In this document: positions 8,612-17,768 of the stretch, in pieces
Numbering within the stretch: position 1 is the first letter of the stretch
How the letters are laid out: each line of letters begins with the position of its first letter
Assembly: GCF_000787855.1 (NCBI RefSeq)
Contig: NZ_BBPQ01000043.1
Span: forward strand, 4,247-66,273
DNA from: Streptacidiphilus anmyonensis
GTDB taxonomy: Bacteria; Actinomycetota; Actinomycetes; Streptomycetales; Streptomycetaceae
Reading direction: 5' to 3'
Length of the DNA: 62,027 bases
The notes under the pieces: generated by a model
Told to the model about the DNA's origin: nothing
The model's input: the letters and a program-made list of their open reading frames with translations, nothing else
Database searches by the model: none
Translations under genes and position numbers: made by a program

Positions 8612-9388
8612 TTGTTCTACCGGCTGATGAAGTTGATCGTCGCCCCGATGCTGAAGGTCTTCTTCCGTCCGTGGGTCGACGGGATGGAGAACATCCCCGA
8701 GGAGGGCCCGGCCATTCTGGCCAGCAACCACCTCTCGTTCTCCGACTCGTTCTTCCTTCCCGCGCTGATCCCGAAGCGCCGGGTGACCTTCATCGCCAAG
8801 TCCGAGTACTTCACCGGGACGGGTATCAAGGGCAAGTTGACGGCCGCCTTCTTCAAGGGCGTCGGGCAGCTCCCGGTGGACCGTTCCGGTGTGCGCGGGG
8901 CCGGTGAGGCCGCGATCCGCAGCGGCATCGAGGTCATCGAGCGCGGCGAGCTCTTCGGCGTCTACCCCGAGGGCACCCGGTCGCCCGACGGACGCCTCTA
9001 CCGCGGCAAGGTCGGCGGCGTGGCCCGCATCGCCCTGGCCACCGGCGCGCCGGTGATCCCGGTCGCGATGATCGACACCGAGAAGCTCCAGCCCCCGGGC
9101 CAGGTGCTGCCGAAGCTCGGCGTGCGCCCCGGCATCCGGATCGGCCGGCCGATGGACTTCTCCCGCTACCACGGCATGGAGAACGACCGCTTCATCCTGC
9201 GCTCGGTCACCGACGAGGTGATGTACGAGATCATGCGCCTCTCCGGGCAGGAGTACGTGGACGTCTACGCCACCGCCGCCAAGCGCGCGATGCAGGAGGC
9301 GAAGAAGCAGGAGAAGCAGGAGAAGCAGCACGAGAAGCAGCAGGCCAAGCAGGCTGCGCAGAGTCAGCAGGACCAGCAGGAGCAGTAG
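8612..9388 (+). CDS. plsC: 1-acyl-sn-glycerol-3-phosphate acyltransferase (PlsC family)
   Basis: A 258-residue acyltransferase that transfers an acyl group to lysophosphatidic acid to make phosphatidic acid at the membrane. The catalytic motif NHLSFSD (NHx4D) and the substrate-binding motif YPEGTRSPDG are intact. The start is TTG at 8612, supported by GGAGG six bases upstream. The last about 30 residues are a Lys/Glu/Gln repeat tail (EKQEKQ type), probably a charged helix or coiled coil; this low-complexity extension is not part of the enzyme fold. The macS gene starts only eight bases later, so plsC and macSR are likely co-transcribed. Confidence 0.92.
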   Translation: MFYRLMKLIVAPMLKVFFRPWVDGMENIPEEGPAILASNHLSFSDSFFLPALIPKRRVTFIAKSEYFTGTGIKGKLTAAFFKGVGQLPVDRSGVRGAGEAAIRSGIEVIERGELFGVYPEGTRSPDGRLYRGKVGGVARIALATGAPVIPVAMIDTEKLQPPGQVLPKLGVRPGIRIGRPMDFSRYHGMENDRFILRSVTDEVMYEIMRLSGQEYVDVYATAAKRAMQEAKKQEKQEKQHEKQQAKQAAQSQQDQQEQ

Positions 9389-9396
9389 GAGGGGAC

Positions 9397-10614
9397 GTGG
9401 AGGACGTCGGGGGGAAGCCGAGGAGCGCAGCGGTCGCCGTCGGCGGTTCGTTCTCCGTCGAGCAGCCGCTGTGGATCGCGATCAGCGCGTTCCGCGTGCT
9501 GACGCTGCTCTACGCGATCGGCCGGTACGCCCAGCACGAGCAGCACTACACGAACATGCTCGGCGCCTGGATCTACATGGGCGTCCTGTCGGTCTGGACG
9601 CTGGGCACCGTCAAGGTCTTCTGGTCCAAGGAGCACTGCGGCCGCCGCTGGCTGTTCGCGGACCTCGCCCTGGTGGTGCTGGGCATCCTGCTGACCCGCG
9701 CCTTCGACGCCCCGGTCTACGTGCACGACGGGGACGTCACCCTGCCGACCATCCGCGCGGCGGGCAGCGTGCTCGGCTTCGCCGCCTACGGCGGCTGGCT
9801 CCCGGCGGCGTTCGCCGGGACGGTGGTCGGCGTCGCCAACGTCATCGAGGCGGGCAAGCTCGACTCCTCGAACCTGCACAACATCGTGCTGCTGCTGCTC
9901 TCGGGCGTCGCCATCGGCTTCGTCATCGACCTGGCCCGCAAGAGCGAGGAGACGCTCGCCCGCGCGCTGGAGATCCAGGCGGCGACCCGGGAGCGCGAGC
10001 GGCTGGCCCGGGACATCCACGACGGCGTGCTGCAGGTGCTGTCGCTGGTGAAGCGGCGCGGACTGGAGCTCGGCGGGGAGGCCGCGGAGATCGCGAGCCT
10101 GGCCGGTGAGCAGGAGGTGGCGCTGCGCCGCCTGATCACCAGCGGTCTCGGTCCGGCCGAACCGGCCGGCCCCGTTCGCGCGGCCGAGGCGCCGGTCGAC
10201 CCGAGCACCCCGCAGGACCTGCGGATCCTGCTGGCGCCGCTGTCGGACCAGCGGGTCAGCGTGGCCCAGCCCGGGACGGCGGTGCTGCTGCCCGCCCAGG
10301 CGGCGAGCGAACTGGCGGCGGCGGTCGGCGCCGCGTTGGACAACGTCCGTCAGCACGTGGGCGAGCAGGCCCAGGCGTGGATCCTGGTCGAGGACGAGCC
10401 GGACTCCGTGATCGTGAGCGTGCGCGACGAGGGTCCCGGCTTCGATCCGGCGCGCCTGGCCGAGGCGGAGCGCGAGGGCCGGCTGGGCGTCTCGCAGTCG
10501 ATCCGCGGCCGACTGCGCGATCTCGGCGGCAGTGCGGAGATCTTCTCGGCGGCCGGACAGGGCACCGAGGTGGAGCTGCGGGTGCCGAAACAGCGTCAGC
10601 AGAGCCGTCAGTAG
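9397..10614 (+). CDS. macS: MacS-type sensor histidine kinase
   Basis: A 405-residue membrane sensor kinase. An N-terminal module of about five membrane segments (residues about 25-185, the DUF5931 sensor type) is followed by a HisKA_3 dimerisation helix with the phospho-acceptor His in RERERLARDIHDGVLQ, and a C-terminal HATPase domain (ALDNVRQH, DEGPGF). In Streptomyces coelicolor, MacRS links development, antibiotic production and lipoprotein expression (established for that species). Oddity: the gene ends inside a 12-bp repeat, and its TAG stop is in frame with macR, with no other stop between them. Confidence 0.88.
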   Translation: MEDVGGKPRSAAVAVGGSFSVEQPLWIAISAFRVLTLLYAIGRYAQHEQHYTNMLGAWIYMGVLSVWTLGTVKVFWSKEHCGRRWLFADLALVVLGILLTRAFDAPVYVHDGDVTLPTIRAAGSVLGFAAYGGWLPAAFAGTVVGVANVIEAGKLDSSNLHNIVLLLLSGVAIGFVIDLARKSEETLARALEIQAATRERERLARDIHDGVLQVLSLVKRRGLELGGEAAEIASLAGEQEVALRRLITSGLGPAEPAGPVRAAEAPVDPSTPQDLRILLAPLSDQRVSVAQPGTAVLLPAQAASELAAAVGAALDNVRQHVGEQAQAWILVEDEPDSVIVSVRDEGPGFDPARLAEAEREGRLGVSQSIRGRLRDLGGSAEIFSAAGQGTEVELRVPKQRQQSRQ

Positions 10615-10645
10615 AGCCGTCAGCAGGGCCGTCAGCAGGCGTCAG
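10594..10645 (+). repeat. 12-bp tandem repeat across the macS stop codon
   Basis: About four head-to-tail copies of CGTCAGCAGAGC (copies begin at 10594, 10606, 10618 and 10630, the last one short). The second copy carries TAG where the others carry CAG, and that TAG is the macS stop. The reading frame stays open from there into the macR ATG at 10660. Confidence 0.85.
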
Positions 10646-10659
10646 CGGGAGGGGAAGCG

Positions 10660-11334
10660 ATGGGCGAGGCGATACGGGTGATGGTGGTCGACGACCACCC
10701 GATGTGGCGTGAGGCCGTGGCGCGGGACCTTGCGGACGCCGGCTTCGAGGTCGTGGCCACCGCGGGCGACGCCCGCGAGGCGGTCCAGCGCGGCCGGGCG
10801 GTCTCCCCGGGCGTGGTGGTGCTCGATCTCAACCTGCCGGACCAGCCGGGCGTCGAGGTCTGCCGCCAGCTGATGACGGGTGACGCGGCGCCGCGCGTGC
10901 TGGTGCTGTCCGCCAGCGGCGAGCACGGCGACGTCCTGGAGGCGGTCAAGTCCGGCGCCACCGGGTATCTGGTCAAGTCCGCCAGCCGCGAGGAGCTGAT
11001 CGACGCGGTGCGCCGCACGGCGGCGGGCGACGCCGTGTTCACCCCTGGCCTCGCCGGGCTGGTCCTCGGCGAGTTCCGCCGCCTCGCGGCCGAGCCCGTC
11101 CCGGCGGGTCAGGACCGCGGCGACGCGCCGAGACTGACCGAGCGCGAGACGGAGGTGCTGCGCCTGGTGGCCAAGGGCCTGCCGTACAAGGCGATCGCCG
11201 ACCGGTTGGTGCTCTCCCCGCGCACGGTCCAGAACCACGTGCAGAACACCCTCGGCAAGCTCCAACTGCACAACCGGGTGGAGCTGGTCCGCTACGCCAT
11301 CGCCGCCGGGCTCGACGAGGACGAGCAGGCCTAG
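10660..11334 (+). CDS. macR: MacR LuxR/NarL-family response regulator
   Basis: A 224-residue response regulator, partner of MacS. The receiver domain has the acidic pair in VVDDHP, the phospho-acceptor Asp in VVVLDLNLP (about residue 54) and the conserved Lys in GYLVKSAS. The C-terminal LuxR helix-turn-helix spans the segment starting LTERETEVLRLVAKG. Expected to activate its regulon when phosphorylated. The ATG has a GGGAGGGGA site. Its TAG stop overlaps the stop of the convergent YceI gene within the palindrome CTAG at 11331-11334. Confidence 0.93.
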   Translation: MGEAIRVMVVDDHPMWREAVARDLADAGFEVVATAGDAREAVQRGRAVSPGVVVLDLNLPDQPGVEVCRQLMTGDAAPRVLVLSASGEHGDVLEAVKSGATGYLVKSASREELIDAVRRTAAGDAVFTPGLAGLVLGEFRRLAAEPVPAGQDRGDAPRLTERETEVLRLVAKGLPYKAIADRLVLSPRTVQNHVQNTLGKLQLHNRVELVRYAIAAGLDEDEQA

Positions 11335-11873
11335 GCCCGGCCTGATCCACCTGCGAGGCCCTGGTCGCGCGTGAAGGTGGCGCTGACGTTGACGGCGGTC
11401 AGGCCCTTCATCATGCCCAGCTTGTTCCAGCCCAGGCCGAAGCGGTCCCGGTCGATGACGGTCTCCACGGCCACGGTGACGGTCTGGTCGGTGCGTCCGG
11501 TCACGGTCCCGGTCAGCGTCAGCGGCTCGGTGACGCCGCGGACGGTCAGCTCGCCGGTGAGCGCGACGGTGCCGTCGTTCCGCGGCGCGGCCTCGGTGGC
11601 GGTGAAGACCAGCTCAGGGAAGCTCTCGCTGTCGAAGAAGTCGGCGGACCGCAGGTGGATGTCGCGCTTGGTGTGGCCGGTGTCCAGGGAGGCGGCGGCC
11701 AGGGTCAGCGTCCCGGACGCGGGCCCGCCGTCGGCGGGGACCTCCCCGACGCCGCTCACCTCGGTGAAGCGGCCCTTGACGGTGACCAGACCCCACATCG
11801 TCCGGTGCTGGATGCGCACCTCTGAGGCGCTGGGGTCGAGGCGGTAGCGGCCGGCGGGCAGGGTGACGGACAT
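11331..11873 (-). CDS. YceI family lipid-binding protein
   Basis: A 180-residue YceI-like lipocalin-fold protein that begins TLPAGRYRLDPSASEV, with alternating strands and the family's HTKRDIHLRSADFFD segment. Relatives bind polyisoprenoids, sometimes together with isoprenoid-quinone cytochromes. No signal peptide is seen, so this copy is cytosolic. It is divergent from a MarR regulator with a repeat-rich AT island between them, which suggests it is the regulator's target. Confidence 0.9.
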   Translation of the reverse strand: MSVTLPAGRYRLDPSASEVRIQHRTMWGLVTVKGRFTEVSGVGEVPADGGPASGTLTLAAASLDTGHTKRDIHLRSADFFDSESFPELVFTATEAAPRNDGTVALTGELTVRGVTEPLTLTGTVTGRTDQTVTVAVETVIDRDRFGLGWNKLGMMKGLTAVNVSATFTRDQGLAGGSGRA

Positions 11874-11895
11874 GGCGAATGAACCTCTCGCTGGA

Positions 11896-11934
11896 TAGCT
11901 AGCTGAGTATTAAGTAGCTAGTTAGACATTAACC
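11896..11934. promoter_or_regulatory. AT-rich repeat island between yceI and marR (candidate operator)
   Basis: In an otherwise very GC-rich stretch, TAGCTAG occurs at 11896-11902 and again at 11915-11921 (19 bases apart), with TTAAGTAGCTAGTTA and ATTAA around the second copy. Repeats of this kind between a MarR gene and a divergent target are typical autoregulatory operators. The assignment is inferred from position. Confidence 0.5.
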
Positions 11935-11984
11935 CGCATTGCTACCCTGGGCAAGAGCGGTCGATTCGTACGAAAGGTCGGGGG

Positions 11985-12458
11985 ATGGCCGAGAACTGTC
12001 CGGACGCGGCGGACCTGGCGCTGCTGGATGAGTGGAACACGCTCCAGGCGGGCTTCCGCCGCCTCACCGACCAGCTGCTGGCCGACGTCGACGCGAAGGC
12101 CGGCATCGCGCCGTCGGAGTTCCAGGTGCTGTGGTTCCTGCTGACCGCGCCGGAGCAGGCCGCGCCGATGAACCAGCTGGCCGCGACCCTGAACTTCACC
12201 ACGGCGGGCACCACGAAGGTCGCCGACCGGCTGACGGAGGCGGAGCTGATCCTCCGTCAGCCGAGCGCGGCGGACCGCCGCGTGGTCCTGGCCTCGCTCA
12301 CGGACAAGGGCCGGCGCGTCGCGATGGACGCGGCCCTGGCCCTCGCGGGCGCGCTGCGCGAGCGGGTCGTCGACCGGGTCGGCGCGGACGCCTTCTCCAA
12401 GACGGCGGGCTGCATGCGCGAACTGGACCCGAACCCCGAGCGGCTCTGCCGCCCCTGA
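11985..12458 (+). CDS. MarR family transcriptional regulator
   Basis: A 157-residue winged helix-turn-helix protein. The recognition region runs from PMNQLAATLNFTTAG through TKVADRLTEAELI, and the wing is the QPSAADRRVVLASLTDKG segment, matching MarR-type 'DxRxxxxxLTxxG'. Two cysteines (near the N-terminus and in the C-terminal TAGCMREL) are compatible with redox sensing, but this is not shown. Likely represses the divergent YceI gene and itself via the AT-rich island. Confidence 0.88.
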   Translation: MAENCPDAADLALLDEWNTLQAGFRRLTDQLLADVDAKAGIAPSEFQVLWFLLTAPEQAAPMNQLAATLNFTTAGTTKVADRLTEAELILRQPSAADRRVVLASLTDKGRRVAMDAALALAGALRERVVDRVGADAFSKTAGCMRELDPNPERLCRP

Positions 12459-12477
12459 CGGGCGCGGGGCCAGGCGG

Positions 12478-14436
12478 TCACGCCGTCTGCGGCACCAGCC
12501 GTTCGAGCGCCTCCCGCACGATCGCGAGCCCGTCGAGCGTCAGCACGGACTCCGGATGGAACTGGAGCCCCGCGAACCCGGGCCCGCGCAGCGCGTGGAC
12601 GTCGCCCGTCGCGGCGTCCCGGCTGACCTCGACGCCGCGCGCGGCGAGCTCCCGCGCCGCCGCCTCGTCCGCCCGCGCCGTGAACGTGTTGTAGAAGCCG
12701 ACCGTCCGCTCCCGGCCGAACAGGGCGATCCGCTCCTGCGCGCCCTGGTACGGGGTGGCCTTCCGACGCAGCGGCAGTCCCAGTGCCTCGCACAGCAGTT
12801 GGTGGCTGAGGCAGACCGCCAGGAAGCCCGACGGGCGGCCGGCGGCCAGCAGCGAGGCGACGAGCGCGCGCATCGTGTTCATCTTCGGGTCGTCCGCCGC
12901 CGGGTCGCCGGGGCCGGGGCCGAGCACCAGCGGGCCCTTGTGCGCGGCGACGGCGTCCGCCAGGCCCGGGGCATCCCAGCGGCGAACGGTCACCCGGTGG
13001 CCGAGCGAACGCAGCAGGTGGGCGAGCATCGAGGTGAAGGTGTCCTCGCAGTCGACCACCAGGCAGTGCGATCCCCCGTCCGGCGCCGCCGCCTCTGCCG
13101 CCTCCGTCGGCGAGGGCGTCTGCATCCGCAGCCAGAACGGCGAGAGGTTCCTGCGCCGGGAGTCCAACGCCGCCTGGACGCGGTGGTTCTCCGCGAGCAG
13201 AGGCGTCGCGCCGCCGCGCGCCGGGCGCGCCGGGACGGCGCCGATCGCCGCCAGCACCCCGGCCGCCTTGGCGTGGGTCTCGGCGACCTCGGACGCCGGA
13301 TCGGAGTGGCGCACCAGCGTCGCGCCGACGCGGACGGCGAGGCGTCCCGTGGCCGGGTCGATGTCGGCGGTGCGGATCAGGATGGGGGAGTCGAGCGTCT
13401 GCGCGCCGCCCGCCGTGCGGCCGATCAGGGCCAGCGCGCCGGAGTAGTAGCCGCGCCCGGTGGGCTCGTAGCGCGAGATGACCCGGGTCGCGTTCTCGAC
13501 CGGGCTGCCGGTGACGGTCGCCGCGAACATGGTCTCGCGCAGCACCTCGCGCACGTCGAGCGAGGTGCGGCCGCGCAGCTCGTACTCGGTGTGGGCGAGG
13601 TGCGCCATCTCCTTCAGGCGCGGGCCGAGGACCTGGCCGCCCAGGTCGCCGACCTGGCACATCATCTTCAGCTCCTCGTCCACGACCATGGTGAGCTCCT
13701 CCAGCTCCTTCGGGTCGTGCAGGAAGGCCAGCAGCGAGTCGAGCGTCGGGCCGGAGGCCGGATAGCGGTAGGTGCCGGAGATCGGGTTCATCACGACCGT
13801 GCCGCCGGTCTGCCGCACGTGGACCTCGGGGCTGGCCCCGACCAACACCCTGTCGCCCGTGTGGACGAGGAAGGTCCAGTACGCGCCGCGCTCCTGCTCC
13901 AGCAGGCGGCGGAAGAGGGTGAGCGCGAGCGCGGGGGAGAAGTCGGCGAGGGTGGCGGTGAAGTCGCGGCGGATCACGAAGTTGGCGCCCTCGCCGCGTC
14001 CGATCTCGTCCGCGATGACCTTGCGCACGATCTCGGCGTACGCGTCGTCGTCGACGTCGAAGGAGCCGTCGCGCAGCGCGACCGGCCGCTGCGGCAGCGC
14101 CGCGCGCAGCTCGGCCAGCGGGAGGCGGTGGGATTCGCGCACGCGCAGGGCGCGCAGCGGGGTGCCGTCGTCGCGGGCCTCGAAGCCGCGCTCGCGGATC
14201 TGCCGGTAGGGGACGAGGGCCAGCAGGTCGTGCTCGGGCCGGCCGGAGGCGGGTGCGCCCGCGGGCAGCGGCAGCTCGGCCAGCGTCGCGTAGGCGCCGA
14301 CCTCGCCGATCAGCAGCTCCACGGTGTCGGGGGCCAGGCGCGGCGTGCGGCGGTGCAGCAGGGCGAAGGGCTCAGGTGCGTCCAGCAGCCGTGCGATGAG
14401 GGCGGGCACGTCGGGCGCGTCGGTCGCGTCGTTCAC
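12478..14436 (-). CDS. trpE: Anthranilate synthase, fused TrpE-TrpG type
   Basis: A 652-residue fusion that converts chorismate and glutamine to anthranilate. The N-terminal TrpE-like part carries MNPISGTYRYP, VVDEELKMM, TVTGSPVENA and GYYSGALALIG. The C-terminal class I amidotransferase part (from about residue 450) carries VLGPGPGDP, the nucleophile Cys in AVCLSHQ, and the His-Glu pair in LQFHPES. PhzE of phenazine pathways has the same layout, but a Trp-codon leader and attenuator upstream, the divergent DAHP synthase, and absence of other phz genes favour tryptophan or anthranilate supply. GTG start with AGGAAGG eight bases upstream. Confidence 0.92.
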   Translation of the reverse strand: MNDATDAPDVPALIARLLDAPEPFALLHRRTPRLAPDTVELLIGEVGAYATLAELPLPAGAPASGRPEHDLLALVPYRQIRERGFEARDDGTPLRALRVRESHRLPLAELRAALPQRPVALRDGSFDVDDDAYAEIVRKVIADEIGRGEGANFVIRRDFTATLADFSPALALTLFRRLLEQERGAYWTFLVHTGDRVLVGASPEVHVRQTGGTVVMNPISGTYRYPASGPTLDSLLAFLHDPKELEELTMVVDEELKMMCQVGDLGGQVLGPRLKEMAHLAHTEYELRGRTSLDVREVLRETMFAATVTGSPVENATRVISRYEPTGRGYYSGALALIGRTAGGAQTLDSPILIRTADIDPATGRLAVRVGATLVRHSDPASEVAETHAKAAGVLAAIGAVPARPARGGATPLLAENHRVQAALDSRRRNLSPFWLRMQTPSPTEAAEAAAPDGGSHCLVVDCEDTFTSMLAHLLRSLGHRVTVRRWDAPGLADAVAAHKGPLVLGPGPGDPAADDPKMNTMRALVASLLAAGRPSGFLAVCLSHQLLCEALGLPLRRKATPYQGAQERIALFGRERTVGFYNTFTARADEAAARELAARGVEVSRDAATGDVHALRGPGFAGLQFHPESVLTLDGLAIVREALERLVPQTA

Positions 14437-14504
14437 GGAAGGGCCTTCCTGGCGCGGTCGGGAGTCGGGTCGGGTGGACCGCTCCTCGGGGAGGCCGCGT
14501 CGGA

Positions 14505-14533
14505 CGCGAAACGGCCGCCCCGAGGGGCGGCCG
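14505..14533 (-). terminator. Attenuator hairpin of the trp leader
   Basis: Arms CGGCCGCCCC (14512-14521) and GGGGCGGCCG (14524-14533) form a 9-10-bp stem, followed on the minus strand by TTTCG. It lies between the Trp leader peptide and the anthranilate synthase start, as expected of a transcription attenuator. Confidence 0.75.
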
Positions 14534-14557
14534 CTGGAGTCTGCGTGGGTACGCGAG

Positions 14558-14614
14558 CTAGTGGGCCGCCTCGGGGACGGTCCACCACCAGGAGTAGGTG
14601 TACTGCGCGTTCAC
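14558..14614 (-). CDS. trpL: Trp leader peptide (attenuation)
   Basis: An 18-codon open frame with GTG start encodes MNAQYTYSWWWTVPEAAH, with three Trp codons in a row, and ends in TAG. It lies about 120 bases before the anthranilate synthase gene and just ahead of a GC-rich hairpin. Ribosome stalling at the Trp codons when charged tRNA-Trp is scarce would disturb the downstream hairpin and let transcription continue. A similar WWW leader is established for trpE(G) of Streptomyces venezuelae. Another in-frame GTG lies two codons upstream; no strong ribosome site is visible. Confidence 0.85.
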   Translation of the reverse strand: MNAQYTYSWWWTVPEAAH

Positions 14615-14712
14615 GGACACGAGCGTAGCGGACGTTCCCGGCGGAGGGTGACGTTCCACGACGTGTCTCACCCATCGGGCGTCGTGCCCAATTCGTTTCC
14701 GTGACCACGTAG

Positions 14713-16065
<1,353 letters not shown>

Positions 16066-16086
16066 GGGGTGACGCCCGAGTGTGAT

Positions 16087-16120
16087 GAAGGCCCCTCCGG
16101 TTTCGACCGGAGGGGCCTTC
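16087..16120 (+). terminator. 15-bp terminator hairpin with TTCG tetraloop
   Basis: Arms GAAGGCCCCTCCGG (16087-16100) and CCGGAGGGGCCTTC (16107-16120) pair perfectly. The central TTTCGA closes with one more T-A pair, giving a UUCG tetraloop. It ends the DAHP synthase transcript. Confidence 0.85.
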
Positions 16121-16141
16121 CCGCTTCCGGGAGAAGTTGAG

Positions 16142-16155
16142 TAAGGTAAGCCTTA
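16142..16155. promoter_or_regulatory. Iron box (DmdR/IdeR-type) upstream of bfd
   Basis: TAAGG-TAAG-CCTTA is an interrupted palindrome resembling the actinobacterial DtxR/IdeR/DmdR box (TTAGGTTAGGCTAACC type). It lies about 40 bases before the bfd start, where a bound iron-loaded repressor would block the promoter. Derepression under iron starvation is the expected outcome. Confidence 0.7.
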
Positions 16156-16187
16156 GCTCATTTGCCTGGTCGACTTGGAGGACCCCG

Positions 16188-16415
16188 ATGTACGTGTGCG
16201 TGTGCCACGCGGTCACCGAGGAGCGGGTCCGTCAGGAGATATCCGAGGGCGCGAAGACCCCCCGACAGGTGGCCAAGGGCTGCAAGGCCGGCACCGACTG
16301 CGGCTCCTGCGTCCGCCGGATCCAGGCGCTGCTGGGGCACGAGGGCGCGCGTCCGTGCCCGACATCGCGGCTCGCGGCGAAGCTCGGCCTGCCCGTGAGC
16401 GTCCAGGCCGCCTGA
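16188..16415 (+). CDS. bfd: Bacterioferritin-associated ferredoxin (BFD-like [2Fe-2S] protein)
   Basis: A 75-residue protein with the four cysteines of a BFD-type [2Fe-2S] cluster: Cys4 and Cys6 in MYVCVCHAV, and Cys38 and Cys41 in TDCGSC. BFD docks on bacterioferritin and passes electrons to the ferric core so iron can be released. It has a GGAGGA ribosome site and an iron box upstream. Its probable partner, bfr, lies convergently only 31 bases away. The pairing with an iron box fits use when iron is short. Confidence 0.92.
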   Translation: MYVCVCHAVTEERVRQEISEGAKTPRQVAKGCKAGTDCGSCVRRIQALLGHEGARPCPTSRLAAKLGLPVSVQAA

Positions 16416-16446
16416 GGCGCTAGCTCCCCGCTCTCAGCACCCGCTC

Positions 16447-16926
16447 TCAGCTCTCCGGCTGCTCGATCAGCTGCGCCAGGTAGAGCGGCTCGCCCAGCTT
16501 CTCCAGCAGCTCGAGCTGGGTGTCGAGGTAGTCGATGTGGTGCTCCTCGTCCGCCAGGATGGACTCGAAGATGTTGGCCGAGGTGACGTCCCCCTTGGCG
16601 CGCATGACGACGATCCCGCGCCGCAGCCGGTCGATGGCCTCGACCTCGATCTGGCGGTCCGCCTCGAACATCTCCCTGACCGTCTGCCCGATGCGCAGAT
16701 GGAACAGGCGCTGGTAGTTCGGCAGACCCTCGAGGAAGAGGATCCGGTCGGTGAGCACCTCGGCGTGCTTCATCTCGTCGAAGGACTCCGCGCGGGTGAA
16801 CTTCGCGAGCTTCGTCCAGCCGAAGTTCTCCTGCATCTTGGCGTGCAGGAAGTACTGGTTGATGGCGGTCAGTTCGGCCGTCAGCTGCTCGTTCAGGAAC
16901 TCGATGACCTCGGGGTCGCCCTGCAT
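16447..16926 (-). CDS. bfr: Bacterioferritin
   Basis: A 159-residue iron-storage protein that assembles into a 24-mer cage. All ferroxidase ligands are at their canonical positions counting from ATG 16926: Glu18, Glu51, His54, Glu94, Glu127 and His130, and the haem ligand Met52 is present. An open frame extends 35 codons farther upstream, but its sequence is not bacterioferritin-like, so this start is preferred. AAAGGG lies a little upstream. It is convergent with bfd. I see no clear iron box at its own promoter. Confidence 0.96.
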   Translation of the reverse strand: MQGDPEVIEFLNEQLTAELTAINQYFLHAKMQENFGWTKLAKFTRAESFDEMKHAEVLTDRILFLEGLPNYQRLFHLRIGQTVREMFEADRQIEVEAIDRLRRGIVVMRAKGDVTSANIFESILADEEHHIDYLDTQLELLEKLGEPLYLAQLIEQPES

Positions 16927-17059
16927 GGGACCGCGCCCTTTCTCTGCCGATTCATCCGGTTTCGACGCATCGTTCCATTCCGGACGGCCCGAATCCAGCA
17001 AGGGCACACTCACCTGACCCGTGGCGTTCACAACCTCAGGCGTCTGTCACCATTGAGCC

Positions 17060-17695
17060 ATGGGTCAGTCCGAAAACCAGCAGGCGGCAGCTTCGGAGAC
17101 CCAGCCGTCACTGCCCCCCGGCCAGCGCCTCCAGCGCGGCTGGCCGGTTCTGCACTACGGGCCGATCCCCCGTTTCAAGCCGGCCACCTGGGAGCTCCAG
17201 GTTTTCGGCGCCACCGCCGACGGCGACAAGCACAGCTGGACCTTCGAGGAGTTCACGGCCCTGCCGCGGACCGAGGTCACCGGTGACTTCCACTGTGTGA
17301 CCCGCTTCAGCATGCTCGGCAACCGCTGGGGCGGCGTCTCCACGGCCACCGTCCTGGACCTCGTCCCGCCCGCGCCCGAGGTCACCCACGTCATGGTCTG
17401 GGCCGAGTACGGGTTCAGCTCCAACCTGCGCCTGGCCGACTTCGCCGCGCCCGCCTCGATCCTCGCCACCCACCGCGACGGCGAGCCGCTCACCGTCGAG
17501 CACGGCTTCCCGGTCCGCCTCGTCGTCCCCCACCTCTACGCCTGGAAGGGCCCCAAGTGGGTCCGCGCCGTGGAGTACATGACCGCGGACCGCCGCGGCT
17601 TCTGGGAGGAACGCGGCTACCACAACCTCGGCGACCCCTGGCGCGAGCAGCGCTACACCTACCAGGAGGCGCCGGGCGACGGCCCCGAGGCCTGA
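17060..17695 (+). CDS. YedY/sulfite-oxidase-like molybdopterin oxidoreductase
   Basis: A 211-residue protein of the sulfite oxidase/MsrP (YedY) fold. It carries the Mo-ligating Cys in DFHCVTRFS and the later segments HGFPVRLVVPHLYAWKG and KWV. No twin-arginine or other signal peptide is present, unlike periplasmic YedY, so this member appears cytosolic. The substrate is unknown. The N-terminal 25 residues are polar and probably flexible. Confidence 0.88.
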   Translation: MGQSENQQAAASETQPSLPPGQRLQRGWPVLHYGPIPRFKPATWELQVFGATADGDKHSWTFEEFTALPRTEVTGDFHCVTRFSMLGNRWGGVSTATVLDLVPPAPEVTHVMVWAEYGFSSNLRLADFAAPASILATHRDGEPLTVEHGFPVRLVVPHLYAWKGPKWVRAVEYMTADRRGFWEERGYHNLGDPWREQRYTYQEAPGDGPEA

Positions 17696-17768
17696 CGACG
17701 TGGGCTCCCGCGGAACGGATGTCCGATATCCGATTGCCGCGCCGCGACGGGTCCGGAAGTATCCCGAC

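Noticed and set aside
12478-14436. Phenazine-type PhzE
   Set aside because: The fusion layout fits PhzE too, but the Trp leader and attenuator, the divergent DAHP synthase and the absence of other phz genes favour anthranilate synthase.
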